From Pseudarthrobacter sulfonivorans (lineage in GTDB: Bacteria > Actinomycetota > Actinomycetes > Actinomycetales > Micrococcaceae): 64,000 nucleotides of DNA. The stretch covers positions 367,640-431,639 of the forward strand of contig NZ_JACXBW010000003.1 in NCBI RefSeq assembly GCF_014712225.1, given 5' to 3'. The translations under genes and the position numbers were made by a program. The notes under the pieces were generated by a model that made no database searches, was not told the DNA's origin, and saw nothing but the letters and a program-made list of their open reading frames with translations. Positions 33,467 through 41,308 of the stretch are shown piece by piece (the stretch's first letter is position 1; each line of letters begins with the position of its first letter).

Positions 33467-34252
33467 TTATTTCAGCAGATTGGCGATCATAAAGCCGAGG
33501 GCCACCAGGCCGAGCGCGAAGATCACGCCGCGAAGGACCGGCGGGGACAGCCGGCGGCCCACCTTGGACCCGATGAGGCCGCCGATCAGCGAGCTGACCG
33601 CGATGATGGCCACGACCGGCCAGTTGATGCGCCCGAACGCGAAGAGCAGGTAGGAGGCGGCTGCCACAATGTTCACGCCCAGGACCAGGATGTTCTTCAT
33701 CGCATTGGCGTTCTGGATGGTTCCCGCCATGAAGACGCCCAGGATGCCCACCAGCAGGATGCCCTGTGCCGCGACGAAGTAGCCGCCGTAGACTCCGGCA
33801 AGGTACACAAGCACAATCAACAGCACGCCGTGGTTCTTGTCCTTGAGGGCGTGCTCGGGGTTTTCCTCCCGGGCCCGTACCCACTGCTGGAGCCGGGGCT
33901 GGAAGACCACCATCAGCAGGGCCAGCACTATCAGCACCGGAGCGGCGATAAAGAACACCTTTTCCGGGAGGTGCAGCAGCAGCCAGGCGCCGCTGATGCC
34001 GCCGAGCAGCGAGGCCGGCAGGAGCCTCAGCAGCTGCCGGCCCCGGCCCTTGAGTTCCTTCCGGTATCCCCATGCACCGGCCGCGTTCCCGGCCACCAGT
34101 CCCATGGCGTTACTGATGGAGGCTGTTACCGGCGTTATGCCCAGGGCGATGAGGACCGGAAAGGTGACCAGGGTGCCGGAGCCGACAACGGCGTTGATGG
34201 TGCCGGCCCACAAACCGGCAAAAAACACAAGGATGCTGCTGAGAAGCTCCAC
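33467..34252 (-). CDS. Sulfite exporter TauE/SafE family protein
   Basis: This 261-residue membrane protein has about eight hydrophobic helices in two halves. The N-terminal half has FFAGLWAGTINAVVGSGTLV, TFPVLIALGITPVTASISNA and GLVAGNAAGAWGY. The C-terminal half repeats the pattern with AGVYGGYFVAAQGILLVGIL and GSKVGRRLSP. This is the TauE/SafE (DUF81) fold, which exports small sulfur- or carbon-containing anions; substrate is unknown. It lies 15 nt after the ABC ATPase gene on the same strand and may share its transcript. Confidence 0.92.
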   Translation of the reverse strand: MELLSSILVFFAGLWAGTINAVVGSGTLVTFPVLIALGITPVTASISNAMGLVAGNAAGAWGYRKELKGRGRQLLRLLPASLLGGISGAWLLLHLPEKVFFIAAPVLIVLALLMVVFQPRLQQWVRAREENPEHALKDKNHGVLLIVLVYLAGVYGGYFVAAQGILLVGILGVFMAGTIQNANAMKNILVLGVNIVAAASYLLFAFGRINWPVVAIIAVSSLIGGLIGSKVGRRLSPPVLRGVIFALGLVALGFMIANLLK

Positions 34253-34267
34253 CTGGACGGAACCGCG

Positions 34268-35053
34268 TCAGCGGCGGGCAGTGGCCGTGTACCGGCCGGC
34301 GTTTTCGGTGACGTCCAGGGACAGCCCGAAAGTGCTGCTGAGGTGCTCCTCAGTGAGTACATCCTTGATGGGGCCCGCGGCAACAACGCCGCCGTCGCGC
34401 AGCAGCATGGCGTGCGTGAACCCGGGCGGGACCTCCTCCAGGTGGTGCGTCACCAGGACCATGGCCGGGGACCCTTCATCGTTGGCGAGTTCGCCAAGCT
34501 TGTGGACGAGTTCCTCGCGGCCGCCGAGATCCAGCCCGGCGGCGGGCTCGTCAAGGAGGAGCAATTCGGGGTCCGTCATGAGGGCCCGGGCGATCTGGAC
34601 CCGTTTGCGTTCCCCCTCGGAAAGCGTGGCGAAGGTCCGGTTCAGCAGCGGGCCCATGCCCCAGTCATTCAGCAGACGGAAAGCACGCCGTTCGTCCGGC
34701 CGCTCGTACCCCTCGCGCCAGCGTCCGGTCACGCCGTAGGCTGCGGTGACAACAACGTTCAGGACATTCTCAGACTCGGGAATCTGGCTGGCCAGTGCCG
34801 CTGAGGAGAGTCCAATCCGGGGACGGAGTTCGAAAACGTCAACCCGGCCCATGGTTTCGTCCAGAATCCCTGCCGTGCCGCTGCTCGGGTGAAGACGTGC
34901 TGCCGCGACCTGCAGGAGAGTGGTCTTGCCGGCGCCGTTGGGTCCCAGAATGACCCAACGTTCCCCTTCATTGACTTGCCAGTCCACCTTGTCCAACAGG
35001 GTCTTTTTGCCTCGGACTACGCTGACGGAAGCCATTTCAAGAACATCACTCAT
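34268..35053 (-). CDS. ABC transporter-type ATP-binding protein (YlmA-like)
   Basis: This 261-residue single ABC ATPase domain contains Walker A GPNGAGKTTLL, signature LSEGERKRVQIARAL, Walker B LLLLDEPAAGLD and H-loop VTHHLEEV. It lacks an adjacent permease, as in YlmA/ModF-like soluble ATPases. ATG 35053 is chosen because the upstream sequence has no ribosome site but has TAGTGT 8 nt before the ATG, a leaderless layout. It is divergent from serB. Confidence 0.88.
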   Translation of the reverse strand: MSDVLEMASVSVVRGKKTLLDKVDWQVNEGERWVILGPNGAGKTTLLQVAAARLHPSSGTAGILDETMGRVDVFELRPRIGLSSAALASQIPESENVLNVVVTAAYGVTGRWREGYERPDERRAFRLLNDWGMGPLLNRTFATLSEGERKRVQIARALMTDPELLLLDEPAAGLDLGGREELVHKLGELANDEGSPAMVLVTHHLEEVPPGFTHAMLLRDGGVVAAGPIKDVLTEEHLSSTFGLSLDVTENAGRYTATARR

Positions 35054-35194
35054 AGGAGTAGACACTAGGACAAAAGGGGGGCGGACTGATAACTGATACC
35101 CCGCGGCAGCGTGCGGCTGGACCTGCCATGACGCCCCGCTGCACGTCACGGGTGTGGGTCACGCCACGAATTCGGGCCCCTGTGCCGCGCTGGC

Positions 35195-35200
35195 TAAGAT
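35195..35200 (+). promoter_or_regulatory. Leaderless-type promoter -10 (TAAGAT) for serB
   Basis: TAAGAT is placed 7 nt before the ATG at 35208. A GAGG also lies between, so either mode is possible. Confidence 0.45.
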
Positions 35201-35207
35201 TGAGGCC

Positions 35208-36101
35208 ATGACTCCGAACGTGACTGCGGTCAGCTATGGCCCCAAACTTACTGATTCCGGGCTCGATCGGCTGCGCTCGCTTTGGGCCGGAAACGGCGCC
35301 ACCATCGAGTCCGAGTCGAGGAACGGGGACCACAGGTTTGAGGTCCTCACTGCCGGGCTCACCGTCGCCGACGGCACGGCCGCCGGAATCGCCGCCCTCC
35401 GCCGGGCCGTGGCAGACGCGGCCCAGGCCGGGCTGGACACGGCCATCGTTCCCGCAGGACTGCGCGAAGCTCCACGGAAGTTCCTGATCATGGACGTGGA
35501 CTCAACACTGATCCAGCAGGAGGTCATCGAACTTCTGGCGGCCTACGCAGGCAAACGCGAGGAGGTGGCCGCCGTCACCGAAGCCGCCATGCGCGGGGAA
35601 CTGGACTTCGCGCAGAGTCTCCACGCGCGGGTGGCGGTGCTTGCGGGGCTGCCTGCCGCCGTCGTCGAGTCTGTCCGGGCCGAAGTGAAGCTGAGTGAAG
35701 GTGCCGCTGAGCTCGTGGCCGCCTTCAAGGCCGCAGGCCACGTGGTCGCGGTGGTCTCCGGCGGTTTCAACCAGATCCTGGGTCCCATCGCCGAGGAGCT
35801 CGGCCTGGATTACTGGATCGCCAACGAGCTCGAAATCGTCGACGGCGCCCTGACCGGCAAGGTTCTCGGAGCGGTGATCGACCGGGCCGCCAAGGAGAAG
35901 TACCTGCGCGAATGGGCCGCAGCCGAAGGAATTGCCATGGAGCACACCATTGCCGTGGGCGACGGCGCCAACGACCTCGACATGCTCGGGGCCGCGGGCA
36001 TCGGGGTGGCGTTCAATGCCAAACCGGCAGTCCGGGCCGTGGCGGACTCCGCCATCAACATGCCTTACCTGGACGCCGTCCGGCACATCGCCGGCGTCTG
36101 A
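35208..36101 (+). CDS. serB: Phosphoserine phosphatase
   Basis: This 297-residue HAD-family phosphatase performs the last step of L-serine synthesis. An N-terminal about 85-residue regulatory-like region precedes the catalytic domain. That domain has FLIMDVDSTLIQQEVIELLA (DxDxT nucleophile), AVVSGGFNQIL (motif II Ser), the conserved Lys in DRAAKEKYL and GDGANDLDMLGAAGIGVAFN (motif III). These match SerB closely. The ATG at 35208 follows TAAGAT at 7 nt. It is convergent with the following SDR gene across a structured gap. Confidence 0.94.
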   Translation: MTPNVTAVSYGPKLTDSGLDRLRSLWAGNGATIESESRNGDHRFEVLTAGLTVADGTAAGIAALRRAVADAAQAGLDTAIVPAGLREAPRKFLIMDVDSTLIQQEVIELLAAYAGKREEVAAVTEAAMRGELDFAQSLHARVAVLAGLPAAVVESVRAEVKLSEGAAELVAAFKAAGHVVAVVSGGFNQILGPIAEELGLDYWIANELEIVDGALTGKVLGAVIDRAAKEKYLREWAAAEGIAMEHTIAVGDGANDLDMLGAAGIGVAFNAKPAVRAVADSAINMPYLDAVRHIAGV

Positions 36102-36124
36102 AACTCAAACGAAAAGGCAGTCCC

Positions 36125-36171
36125 CGCCACCTCCCCGATCTCGCAAGCTCGATCGGGGCCCCTCGGTGGCG
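36125..36171. terminator. Two-part hairpin between convergent serB and SDR genes
   Basis: Inner stem CCCCGATC/GATCGGGG and outer stem CGCCACC/GGTGGCG form an extended hairpin. There is no T run. Confidence 0.6.
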
Positions 36172-36191
36172 TGGGCCCAGCCCGTTATGAC

Positions 36192-36944
36192 TTACTTGGC
36201 GCTCTTGCCGAAGTAGTCGGCGCCGCCTGCGTACTCCGTGTGGCCGGACTCGACGTCGGCGGTGGCCATGCCGGCCACTACCTCAGCGAACTCCTCCACG
36301 GAGTAGAGCTTGCCGGCCTCGGCGCGGCGGGCTTCGATGGCGCCCGGGCTGGAGCGGTCCAGCAGCGTAGCGGTGACAGTGCCTTCGATCATGTCGCCGG
36401 AAACAACCACCAGGCTGATGCCCTTCTCCGCCAGGTTGGGGATGAGCTCGCGCAGGGCGTCCTCGCCGGCGCGCTTGCTGCGGGCGACGGGTTCGTAGTC
36501 GGGCATGGTGGGCACCGTGTTGATGAAGTGGGCCTGGTGGCTGGTCACGAAGACCACCCGGGACCCTTCCTTCATCAGCGGCACGGCGGCGTTGAGCATG
36601 TTCACCTGCGCGTCGCGGTTCAGCTTCAGCGCGTAGTCGTCCGCCATGCCGGATTCCATGCCGCCGGAAGCGTTAAGCACCAGCACGTCCAGCGAGCCGA
36701 AGTTTTCCATGGCCGCACTGGCCAGGGCCTGCACACCCTCCAGCGTGGTGAGGTCCGCTCCGACGGCGGTGGCACGGCCGCCGGCGGCTTCAATGCCCGC
36801 GACAACCTTGTTGGCGCGCGGCGCCTTCTGGCGGTAGTTAACGACGACGGCGGCGCCCTCGCCTGCGAGGATCTTCGCCACTTCGGCGCCGATCCCGCGG
36901 GAGGATCCGGTCACGATGGCTGTCTTGTTGTCCAGCAGTCCCAC
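36192..36944 (-). CDS. SDR-family oxidoreductase with altered active site
   Basis: This 250-residue SDR has GSSRGIGAEVAKILAGEGAA for NAD(P) binding, VLNASGGMESG, and TSHQAHFINT containing the Ser. At the expected YxxxK site the sequence is DYEPVARSKRAGEDAL. The Lys is present, but a Val occupies the Tyr position, and the nearby Tyr is seven residues before the Lys. Start is GTG 36944 with AAGGAG at 5-nt spacing; the frame continues upstream without signals. Function is unknown; the active-site change suggests either a shifted Tyr or a non-classical reaction. Confidence 0.85.
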   Translation of the reverse strand: MGLLDNKTAIVTGSSRGIGAEVAKILAGEGAAVVVNYRQKAPRANKVVAGIEAAGGRATAVGADLTTLEGVQALASAAMENFGSLDVLVLNASGGMESGMADDYALKLNRDAQVNMLNAAVPLMKEGSRVVFVTSHQAHFINTVPTMPDYEPVARSKRAGEDALRELIPNLAEKGISLVVVSGDMIEGTVTATLLDRSSPGAIEARRAEAGKLYSVEEFAEVVAGMATADVESGHTEYAGGADYFGKSAK

Positions 36945-37091
36945 AAGGGCTCCTTTGTTCGATACGTCTAAATCGCTTGGGGTCTGCAGTCCATCATGCC
37001 AGCGCCGGCCCCGTGTTCCCTTGTGCGACCCCAACAAAGATGCACGGTCCGGCTAGTTCGGCACGGGCGTCGGAGACCCGCCGGAAGGGCA

Positions 37092-37097
37092 TAGGCT
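37092..37097 (+). promoter_or_regulatory. Leaderless-type promoter -10 (TAGGCT)
   Basis: TAGGCT lies 6 nt before the ATG at 37104. Confidence 0.5.
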
Positions 37098-37103
37098 CAC
37101 ACC

Positions 37104-37475
37104 ATGACAGGCGGCACGCCATCCACACCGCAGGACCTATTCCGCAATTCGCCCGAGGGCCTGGAGCTGTGCCTCGCGGTACGGGACTACATCAAAGCCA
37201 CCGTGTCAGCAACGGACCGCACCACCATCAGCCAGGTGGCCTTCAGGCATAGGCGTGCCTTTGCCTGGGTGTGGAATCCGCGCCAGCACCTCAAGACGGA
37301 TGTTCCGGCGGTCCTCTCAATAGCCCTGCCCCGGCGGCTGGACTCGGACCGGTTCAAGGAAGTGGTGCAGCCCTCCGCCGACGTCTGGATGCACCACCTC
37401 GAACTGCGTGATGCGAGAGAACTGGACCAAGAAGTCGCGGGCTGGCTCAGGGAGGCGTTCGACGCGGCCGCCTGA
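37104..37475 (+). CDS. DUF5655-like small protein
   Basis: This 123-residue protein contains the stretch RRAFAWVWNPRQHLKTDVPA, LSIALPRRLDSDRFKEVVQP and WMHHLELRD, which I associate with the DUF5655 family of predicted small DNA- or nucleotide-related domains. It has no signal or membrane segment. The transcript appears leaderless. It is convergent with fabG. Function is unknown. Confidence 0.75.
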   Translation: MTGGTPSTPQDLFRNSPEGLELCLAVRDYIKATVSATDRTTISQVAFRHRRAFAWVWNPRQHLKTDVPAVLSIALPRRLDSDRFKEVVQPSADVWMHHLELRDARELDQEVAGWLREAFDAAA

Positions 37476-37499
37476 GTCTTGCCGGTCCCGCGGACGGAG

Positions 37500-38222
37500 T
37501 TAGTGGCCCATTCCGAGGCCGCCGTCGACCGGAATGACGGCCCCGGAGATGTAGGCAGCTTCGTCGCTGGCTACCCATCGGACCACGTTCGCCACCTCCG
37601 AAGCTTCCGCGAAACGGCCGGCCGGGATGCTGGAGAGGTAATCCTTCTGGGTTGCTTCCGGAAGCTCGGCCGTCATGTCCGTGTTGATGAAGCCGGGCGC
37701 CACAACATTGGCGGTGATGCCGCGCGAGCCAAGCTCGCGGGTCAGGGAGCGGGCCACGCCCACGAGCCCGGCCTTGGAAGCGGAGTAGTTGATCTGGCCC
37801 GGGGCCCCATACAGCCCGGATACGGAGGAAATCAGAACCACGCGGCCTTTCCGCATCCGAATCATGCCCCTGGATGCCCGCTTGATGACACGGAACGCGC
37901 CAGTGAGGTTGGTGTCAATCACCGAGGTGAAGTCGTCCTCGCTCATCCGCAGCAGAAGGGTGTCCTTGGTTATCCCGGCGTTCGCCACCAGCACCTCCAC
38001 CGGACCGTGGGCTGCTTCCACCTCTGTGAAGGCCGCGTCCACGGATGCTTCATCGGTGACATCGGCCTTTACGCCCAGGATTCCTGCCGGCAACCGGGAC
38101 TCGCTCCGGTACGTGACAGCCACCTTGTCGCCGTTGGCCACGAAGGCTTCAGCGATGGCCAGCCCGATGCCGCGGTTGCCTCCGGTGATCAGGACGCTGC
38201 GGGGGGTGGTGGCTTCAGACAT
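37500..38222 (-). CDS. fabG: 3-oxoacyl-ACP reductase FabG-like
   Basis: This 240-residue classical SDR has GGNRGIGLAIAEAFVANGDK, VLVANAGITKDTLLLRMSED, SSVSGLYGAPGQIN with catalytic Ser, YSASKAG with Tyr and Lys, and FINTDMTAELPE. This full set is the FabG/FabG1 pattern, reducing 3-oxoacyl-ACP in fatty acid synthesis. In M. tuberculosis the similar enzyme is FabG1/MabA. The ATG at 38222 has GGAGC 8 nt upstream. It is divergent from the DUF3099 gene, with repeats in between. Confidence 0.9.
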   Translation of the reverse strand: MSEATTPRSVLITGGNRGIGLAIAEAFVANGDKVAVTYRSESRLPAGILGVKADVTDEASVDAAFTEVEAAHGPVEVLVANAGITKDTLLLRMSEDDFTSVIDTNLTGAFRVIKRASRGMIRMRKGRVVLISSVSGLYGAPGQINYSASKAGLVGVARSLTRELGSRGITANVVAPGFINTDMTAELPEATQKDYLSSIPAGRFAEASEVANVVRWVASDEAAYISGAVIPVDGGLGMGH

Positions 38223-38305
38223 AGGACGCTCCGGGATTCTGCGGCAGGTAGCACCGCTGTAGAAACGGGTGGGATTTTTACTGCCTCCGATCTTAGCCTC
38301 CGTTG

Positions 38306-38345
38306 GGGTGCTTCTGCGGATAGGTTTGGGTGCTTCTGCCGATAG
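38306..38345. repeat. Two 18-bp direct repeats in the fabG/DUF3099 divergent gap
   Basis: GGGTGCTTCTGCGGATAG (38306-38323) and GGGTGCTTCTGCCGATAG (38328-38345) differ at one base and are spaced 22 bp start to start, about two helical turns. They could be paired regulator sites for the DUF3099 gene starting at 38367. Confidence 0.6.
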
Positions 38346-38366
38346 TGGGAGAATGGAGGCAAGCCT

Positions 38367-38822
38367 TTGGAGCGTGATCAAACAGCCGTGACCCCTGAAA
38401 ACAATGCTGGACAGTTCGTGCCCGGAAACCCCCCGCGGTTCTCCGGCGATACTGCAGTCCACAGCATTACGGACGCCGCCACAGCCCACTCCGAGGACAT
38501 GCACCGGCGCATGGTGAAGTATGCGCTGGCCATGGGAATCCGCATGGTCTGCCTCATCCTCATTTTTGTGGTGGACGGGTGGTTCAAGCTAGTCATGGTG
38601 GCCGGCGCGGTATTCCTCCCGTGGATTGCGGTGGTCATCGCCAACGGCAGCGACAAAGCAGAAGTCCACAGCGACTCGCTTCTCGACTACGCTCCTCTGG
38701 CTGAGTTGGAAAGCCCTGTTTGGCAGTCGGAGCAGGAAGATGAACCGTCAGCCGTGCTCAAGGGCGAACTCATTGATGACGACGACGAACCAACGCATGG
38801 ACAGGAACGGCGCGCTTCATGA
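38367..38822 (+). CDS. DUF3099 family membrane protein
   Basis: This 151-residue protein has two hydrophobic helices (GIRMVCLILIFVVDGWFKLV and MVAGAVFLPWIAVVIANG) preceded by SITDAATAHSEDMHRRMVKY, characteristic of DUF3099, a family of actinobacterial membrane proteins. The tail is very acidic. TTG 38367 is chosen because GGAGG precedes it at 7 nt. The stop overlaps the next ATG by 4 nt, giving an operon with the Cys-rich small protein and SURF1. Function is unknown. Confidence 0.85.
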   Translation: MERDQTAVTPENNAGQFVPGNPPRFSGDTAVHSITDAATAHSEDMHRRMVKYALAMGIRMVCLILIFVVDGWFKLVMVAGAVFLPWIAVVIANGSDKAEVHSDSLLDYAPLAELESPVWQSEQEDEPSAVLKGELIDDDDEPTHGQERRAS

Positions 38823-39094
38823 ACATTTTCGACCTGGCCGCAGGGACCGCCGGTCCCCCGCCGGCCACGGCTGCCATGTGCTCCCGGAAGGCGTGCCGCT
38901 CGGAAGCCTCGTGGCAGCTGCTGTGGAACAATCCCAAGATCCACACCCCGGAGCGCCGCAAGATCTGGCTGGCCTGCGCGGAGCACCGCGACTGGCTGGA
39001 GGACTACCTGCAGGTCCGCGGCCTGTGGAAGGAAACGGTCGTCCTGGGTTCGGGGCACGAGTCCGGCCAGGCGCCGGTGGGGCAGGACGGCTGA
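38819..39094 (+). CDS. Small Cys/His protein conserved beside SURF1
   Basis: This 91-residue soluble protein contains CSRKACRSEASWQLLWNNPK and later WLACAEHRDWLEDYLQVRGL. The arrangement C-x4-C ... C-x2-H may bind a metal ion. It overlaps the DUF3099 gene at ATGA, and its TGA is immediately followed by the SURF1 ATG. Position between these membrane proteins suggests a role near cytochrome oxidase assembly, but this is only inference. No named family is recalled with certainty. Confidence 0.75.
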   Translation: MNIFDLAAGTAGPPPATAAMCSRKACRSEASWQLLWNNPKIHTPERRKIWLACAEHRDWLEDYLQVRGLWKETVVLGSGHESGQAPVGQDG

Positions 39095-39988
39095 ATGTAC
39101 CGCTTTCTCTTTTCCAGCAAGTGGATGGGTTACCTCCTGCTTGCCGCCATTTTCGCCACCGCCTGTGTGTTCCTGGGCAGGTGGCAGATGGACCGCCGCG
39201 CCGAGACCCTGGCTGAGATCAACCGCGTCCTCACCAATTATTCGGCCACGCCCATCTCCTTCGACCAGGCCAGGGAAGAATTTTCCGGCCTGGACCCGGC
39301 CAAGGAATGGACGCAGGTGGAACTCAAGGGCACCTACGACGTGGACGGCCAGCGGATTGTCCGCAACCGTCCACTGAACGGGCAGCCCGGGTACGAGGTG
39401 GTTGTCCCGTTCCAGCTTGAGTCCGGCCAGACCGTGGTGATTGACCGCGGCTGGCTGCCCATCGGCAACAAGAACCCGGGCAGCCCGGATTCCATCCCCG
39501 CACCCCCATCCGGACCCGTGACAGCGGTTGTCCGGCTGAAGCATGGCGAGCCTAAACTGGACCGCGGCGCGCCCGAAGGCCAGCTCGCCTCCATCGACCT
39601 GCCCACCTATGCCGACCAGCTGCCGTACCCCGTGCTCACCGGCGCTTACGGCCAGCTGGCGTCTGAATCGCCGGCCCCGGCCGACACGCCGTTCCCGTTC
39701 CCGAAACCGGCCACGGAGGAGGGTACGCACCTGTCCTATTCGCTGCAGTGGTTCGCGTTCGGGGTGCTGATGTTTGTTGGTTTCGGCTATGCAGCCCGGC
39801 AGCAGGCCCGCAACGCCGCTATCGACGCCGAAGATGAGGACGAAAATGAGGACGGGTCGCGCGATTCGGGCAGCCCGGTCCACTCCGCTGCCGCGGCAGC
39901 CCGCCGTCGTGCGCCCGTGACCCGCAAACGTAAGCACGCCACGTCTGAAGAAGAGGAAGACGCACTCCTGGACGCGCAGGGGTACTGA
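39095..39988 (+). CDS. SURF1-family cytochrome oxidase assembly protein
   Basis: This 297-residue protein has the SURF1 layout. An N-terminal TM helix (WMGYLLLAAIFATACVFLGR) is followed by WQMDRRAE. A periplasmic domain comes next with VELKGTYDVDGQRIVRNRPL, GYEVVVPFQLESGQTVVIDR and GWLP. The C-terminal TM helix is LSYSLQWFAFGVLMFVGFGY. A long acidic/basic tail follows. SURF1 is needed for heme delivery to cytochrome aa3; the heme A synthases ctaA and ctaB are in this window at 56-58 kb. The start codon directly abuts the previous stop. Confidence 0.92.
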   Translation: MYRFLFSSKWMGYLLLAAIFATACVFLGRWQMDRRAETLAEINRVLTNYSATPISFDQAREEFSGLDPAKEWTQVELKGTYDVDGQRIVRNRPLNGQPGYEVVVPFQLESGQTVVIDRGWLPIGNKNPGSPDSIPAPPSGPVTAVVRLKHGEPKLDRGAPEGQLASIDLPTYADQLPYPVLTGAYGQLASESPAPADTPFPFPKPATEEGTHLSYSLQWFAFGVLMFVGFGYAARQQARNAAIDAEDEDENEDGSRDSGSPVHSAAAAARRRAPVTRKRKHATSEEEEDALLDAQGY

Positions 39989-39991
39989 AAC

Positions 39992-40471
39992 GTGGAGCTC
40001 CGGAAAGTGCCCACGCCCGTGGCCAACGTCAAGCTGGCGCTCATCACGTTAGGCCTCCGGGACACGGTTCGGGTCTTCGGTACGAAGGTCCCAACCGCGG
40101 CTGCCGCGGCCGCCGTTTTGGGCTGCGACGTCGCGGCGATCACCAACAGCCTGGTGTTCACGCTCGACGGCGCCCCGCTCCTGATTCTCGCCAGCGGCGC
40201 GGCCAGGGTGGACACCGCCTTGGTAGCCAAGCATTTGGGAGAAGGAAAAATTCGGCGCGCCACCTCGGACTTCGTGCTGGAACATACCGGGCAGGAGGTG
40301 GGCGGCGTCGCCCCGATAGGCCATCCGGTAAAGATCCAAACCGTCCTGGACGAGTCCCTGGCCGCCCATCCCGTCCTCTGGGCCGGTGCAGGTGACCACA
40401 ATTCGATGTTCAGCATCACCTACGAGGAGCTAAAACTCATTACTGCAGCCCAGGAACTCAAGGTGCGGTAA
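39992..40471 (+). CDS. YbaK/EbsC-type aminoacyl-tRNA deacylase
   Basis: This 159-residue protein has the YbaK fold. Visible features are VFGTKVPTAAAAAAVLGCDV, AAITNSLVFTLDGAPLLILA, GAARVDTALVAKHLGEGKIR, and GVAPIGHP in the last third. These proteins deacylate mischarged tRNAs in trans. The GTG is 3 nt after the SURF1 stop, so it joins that operon, though its function need not be related. Confidence 0.9.
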   Translation: MELRKVPTPVANVKLALITLGLRDTVRVFGTKVPTAAAAAAVLGCDVAAITNSLVFTLDGAPLLILASGAARVDTALVAKHLGEGKIRRATSDFVLEHTGQEVGGVAPIGHPVKIQTVLDESLAAHPVLWAGAGDHNSMFSITYEELKLITAAQELKVR

Positions 40472-40514
40472 GTAGATTGCAACGTAGCTGCCGTGGGCTA
40501 GAGGAAGGCACCAC

Positions 40515-41288
40515 ATGATCGAGATCCTGAACCCCACCGAGGTCAGCCGGGCAAAAGAGACAGGGACGCTGGTCGCTGACATCCTGCAGACGCTGAAGGG
40601 CCGTGCCACGGTGGGCACCAACCTTCTGGACATCGACAGGTGGGCCAAGGACATGATCCTCGAGGCCGGCGCCGTCTCGTGTTACGTCGATTACGCGCCG
40701 TCCTTCGGACGCGGACCGTTCGGACACTACATCTGCACGGGCGTGAACGACGCCGTGCTCCACGGACTGCCACGCGACTACTCGCTTGCCGACGGCGACC
40801 TGCTGACTCTTGACCTTGCCGTCTCCCAGGGCGGAGTCGCCGCAGACGCTGCCATCAGCTTCATTGTGGGCGACTCAAAGGCCGCCGAGAGCGTGGCCAT
40901 GATCAACGCGACCGAGCGCGCCTTGAGCGCAGGGATAGCCGCCGCCAAACCCGGTGCCCGCATCGGCGATATCTCCTATGCAATCGGGGCGGTCCTCAGC
41001 GAGGCCGGCTACCCAATCAACACCCAATTCGGGGGTCATGGCATCGGATCAACGATGCACCAGGACCCGCACGTTCCCAACACCGGACGGCCGGGCCGCG
41101 GATACAAGCTGCGTCCCGGGCTCCTCCTCGCACTTGAACCCTGGGTGATGGCCGACACCGCTGAACTCGTGACCGACGCCGACGGGTGGACGCTCCGAAG
41201 CGCCACGGGCTGCCTGACGGCACACACTGAGCACACTATTGCCATCACCGACGACGGCGCAGAAATCCTTACGCTGCCCGGCGCCTAG
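40515..41288 (+). CDS. map: Methionine aminopeptidase, type I
   Basis: This 257-residue enzyme removes N-terminal Met. The metal ligands are visible: D in TLDLAVSQGG, D in VAADAAISFIVG, H in GGHGIGSTMHQDPHVPN, and E in LALEPWVM and TEHTIAI. The protein is of standard type I length without the N-terminal extension. AGGAAGG precedes the ATG at 40515. It may be a second, non-essential paralogue: the CTGVNDAVLHGLP segment is the type I pattern, but the gene is not in the usual secY-adk-map cluster. Confidence 0.93.
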   Translation: MIEILNPTEVSRAKETGTLVADILQTLKGRATVGTNLLDIDRWAKDMILEAGAVSCYVDYAPSFGRGPFGHYICTGVNDAVLHGLPRDYSLADGDLLTLDLAVSQGGVAADAAISFIVGDSKAAESVAMINATERALSAGIAAAKPGARIGDISYAIGAVLSEAGYPINTQFGGHGIGSTMHQDPHVPNTGRPGRGYKLRPGLLLALEPWVMADTAELVTDADGWTLRSATGCLTAHTEHTIAITDDGAEILTLPGA

Positions 41289-41308
41289 CCCAGGCCCAGG
41301 GCCCATGC

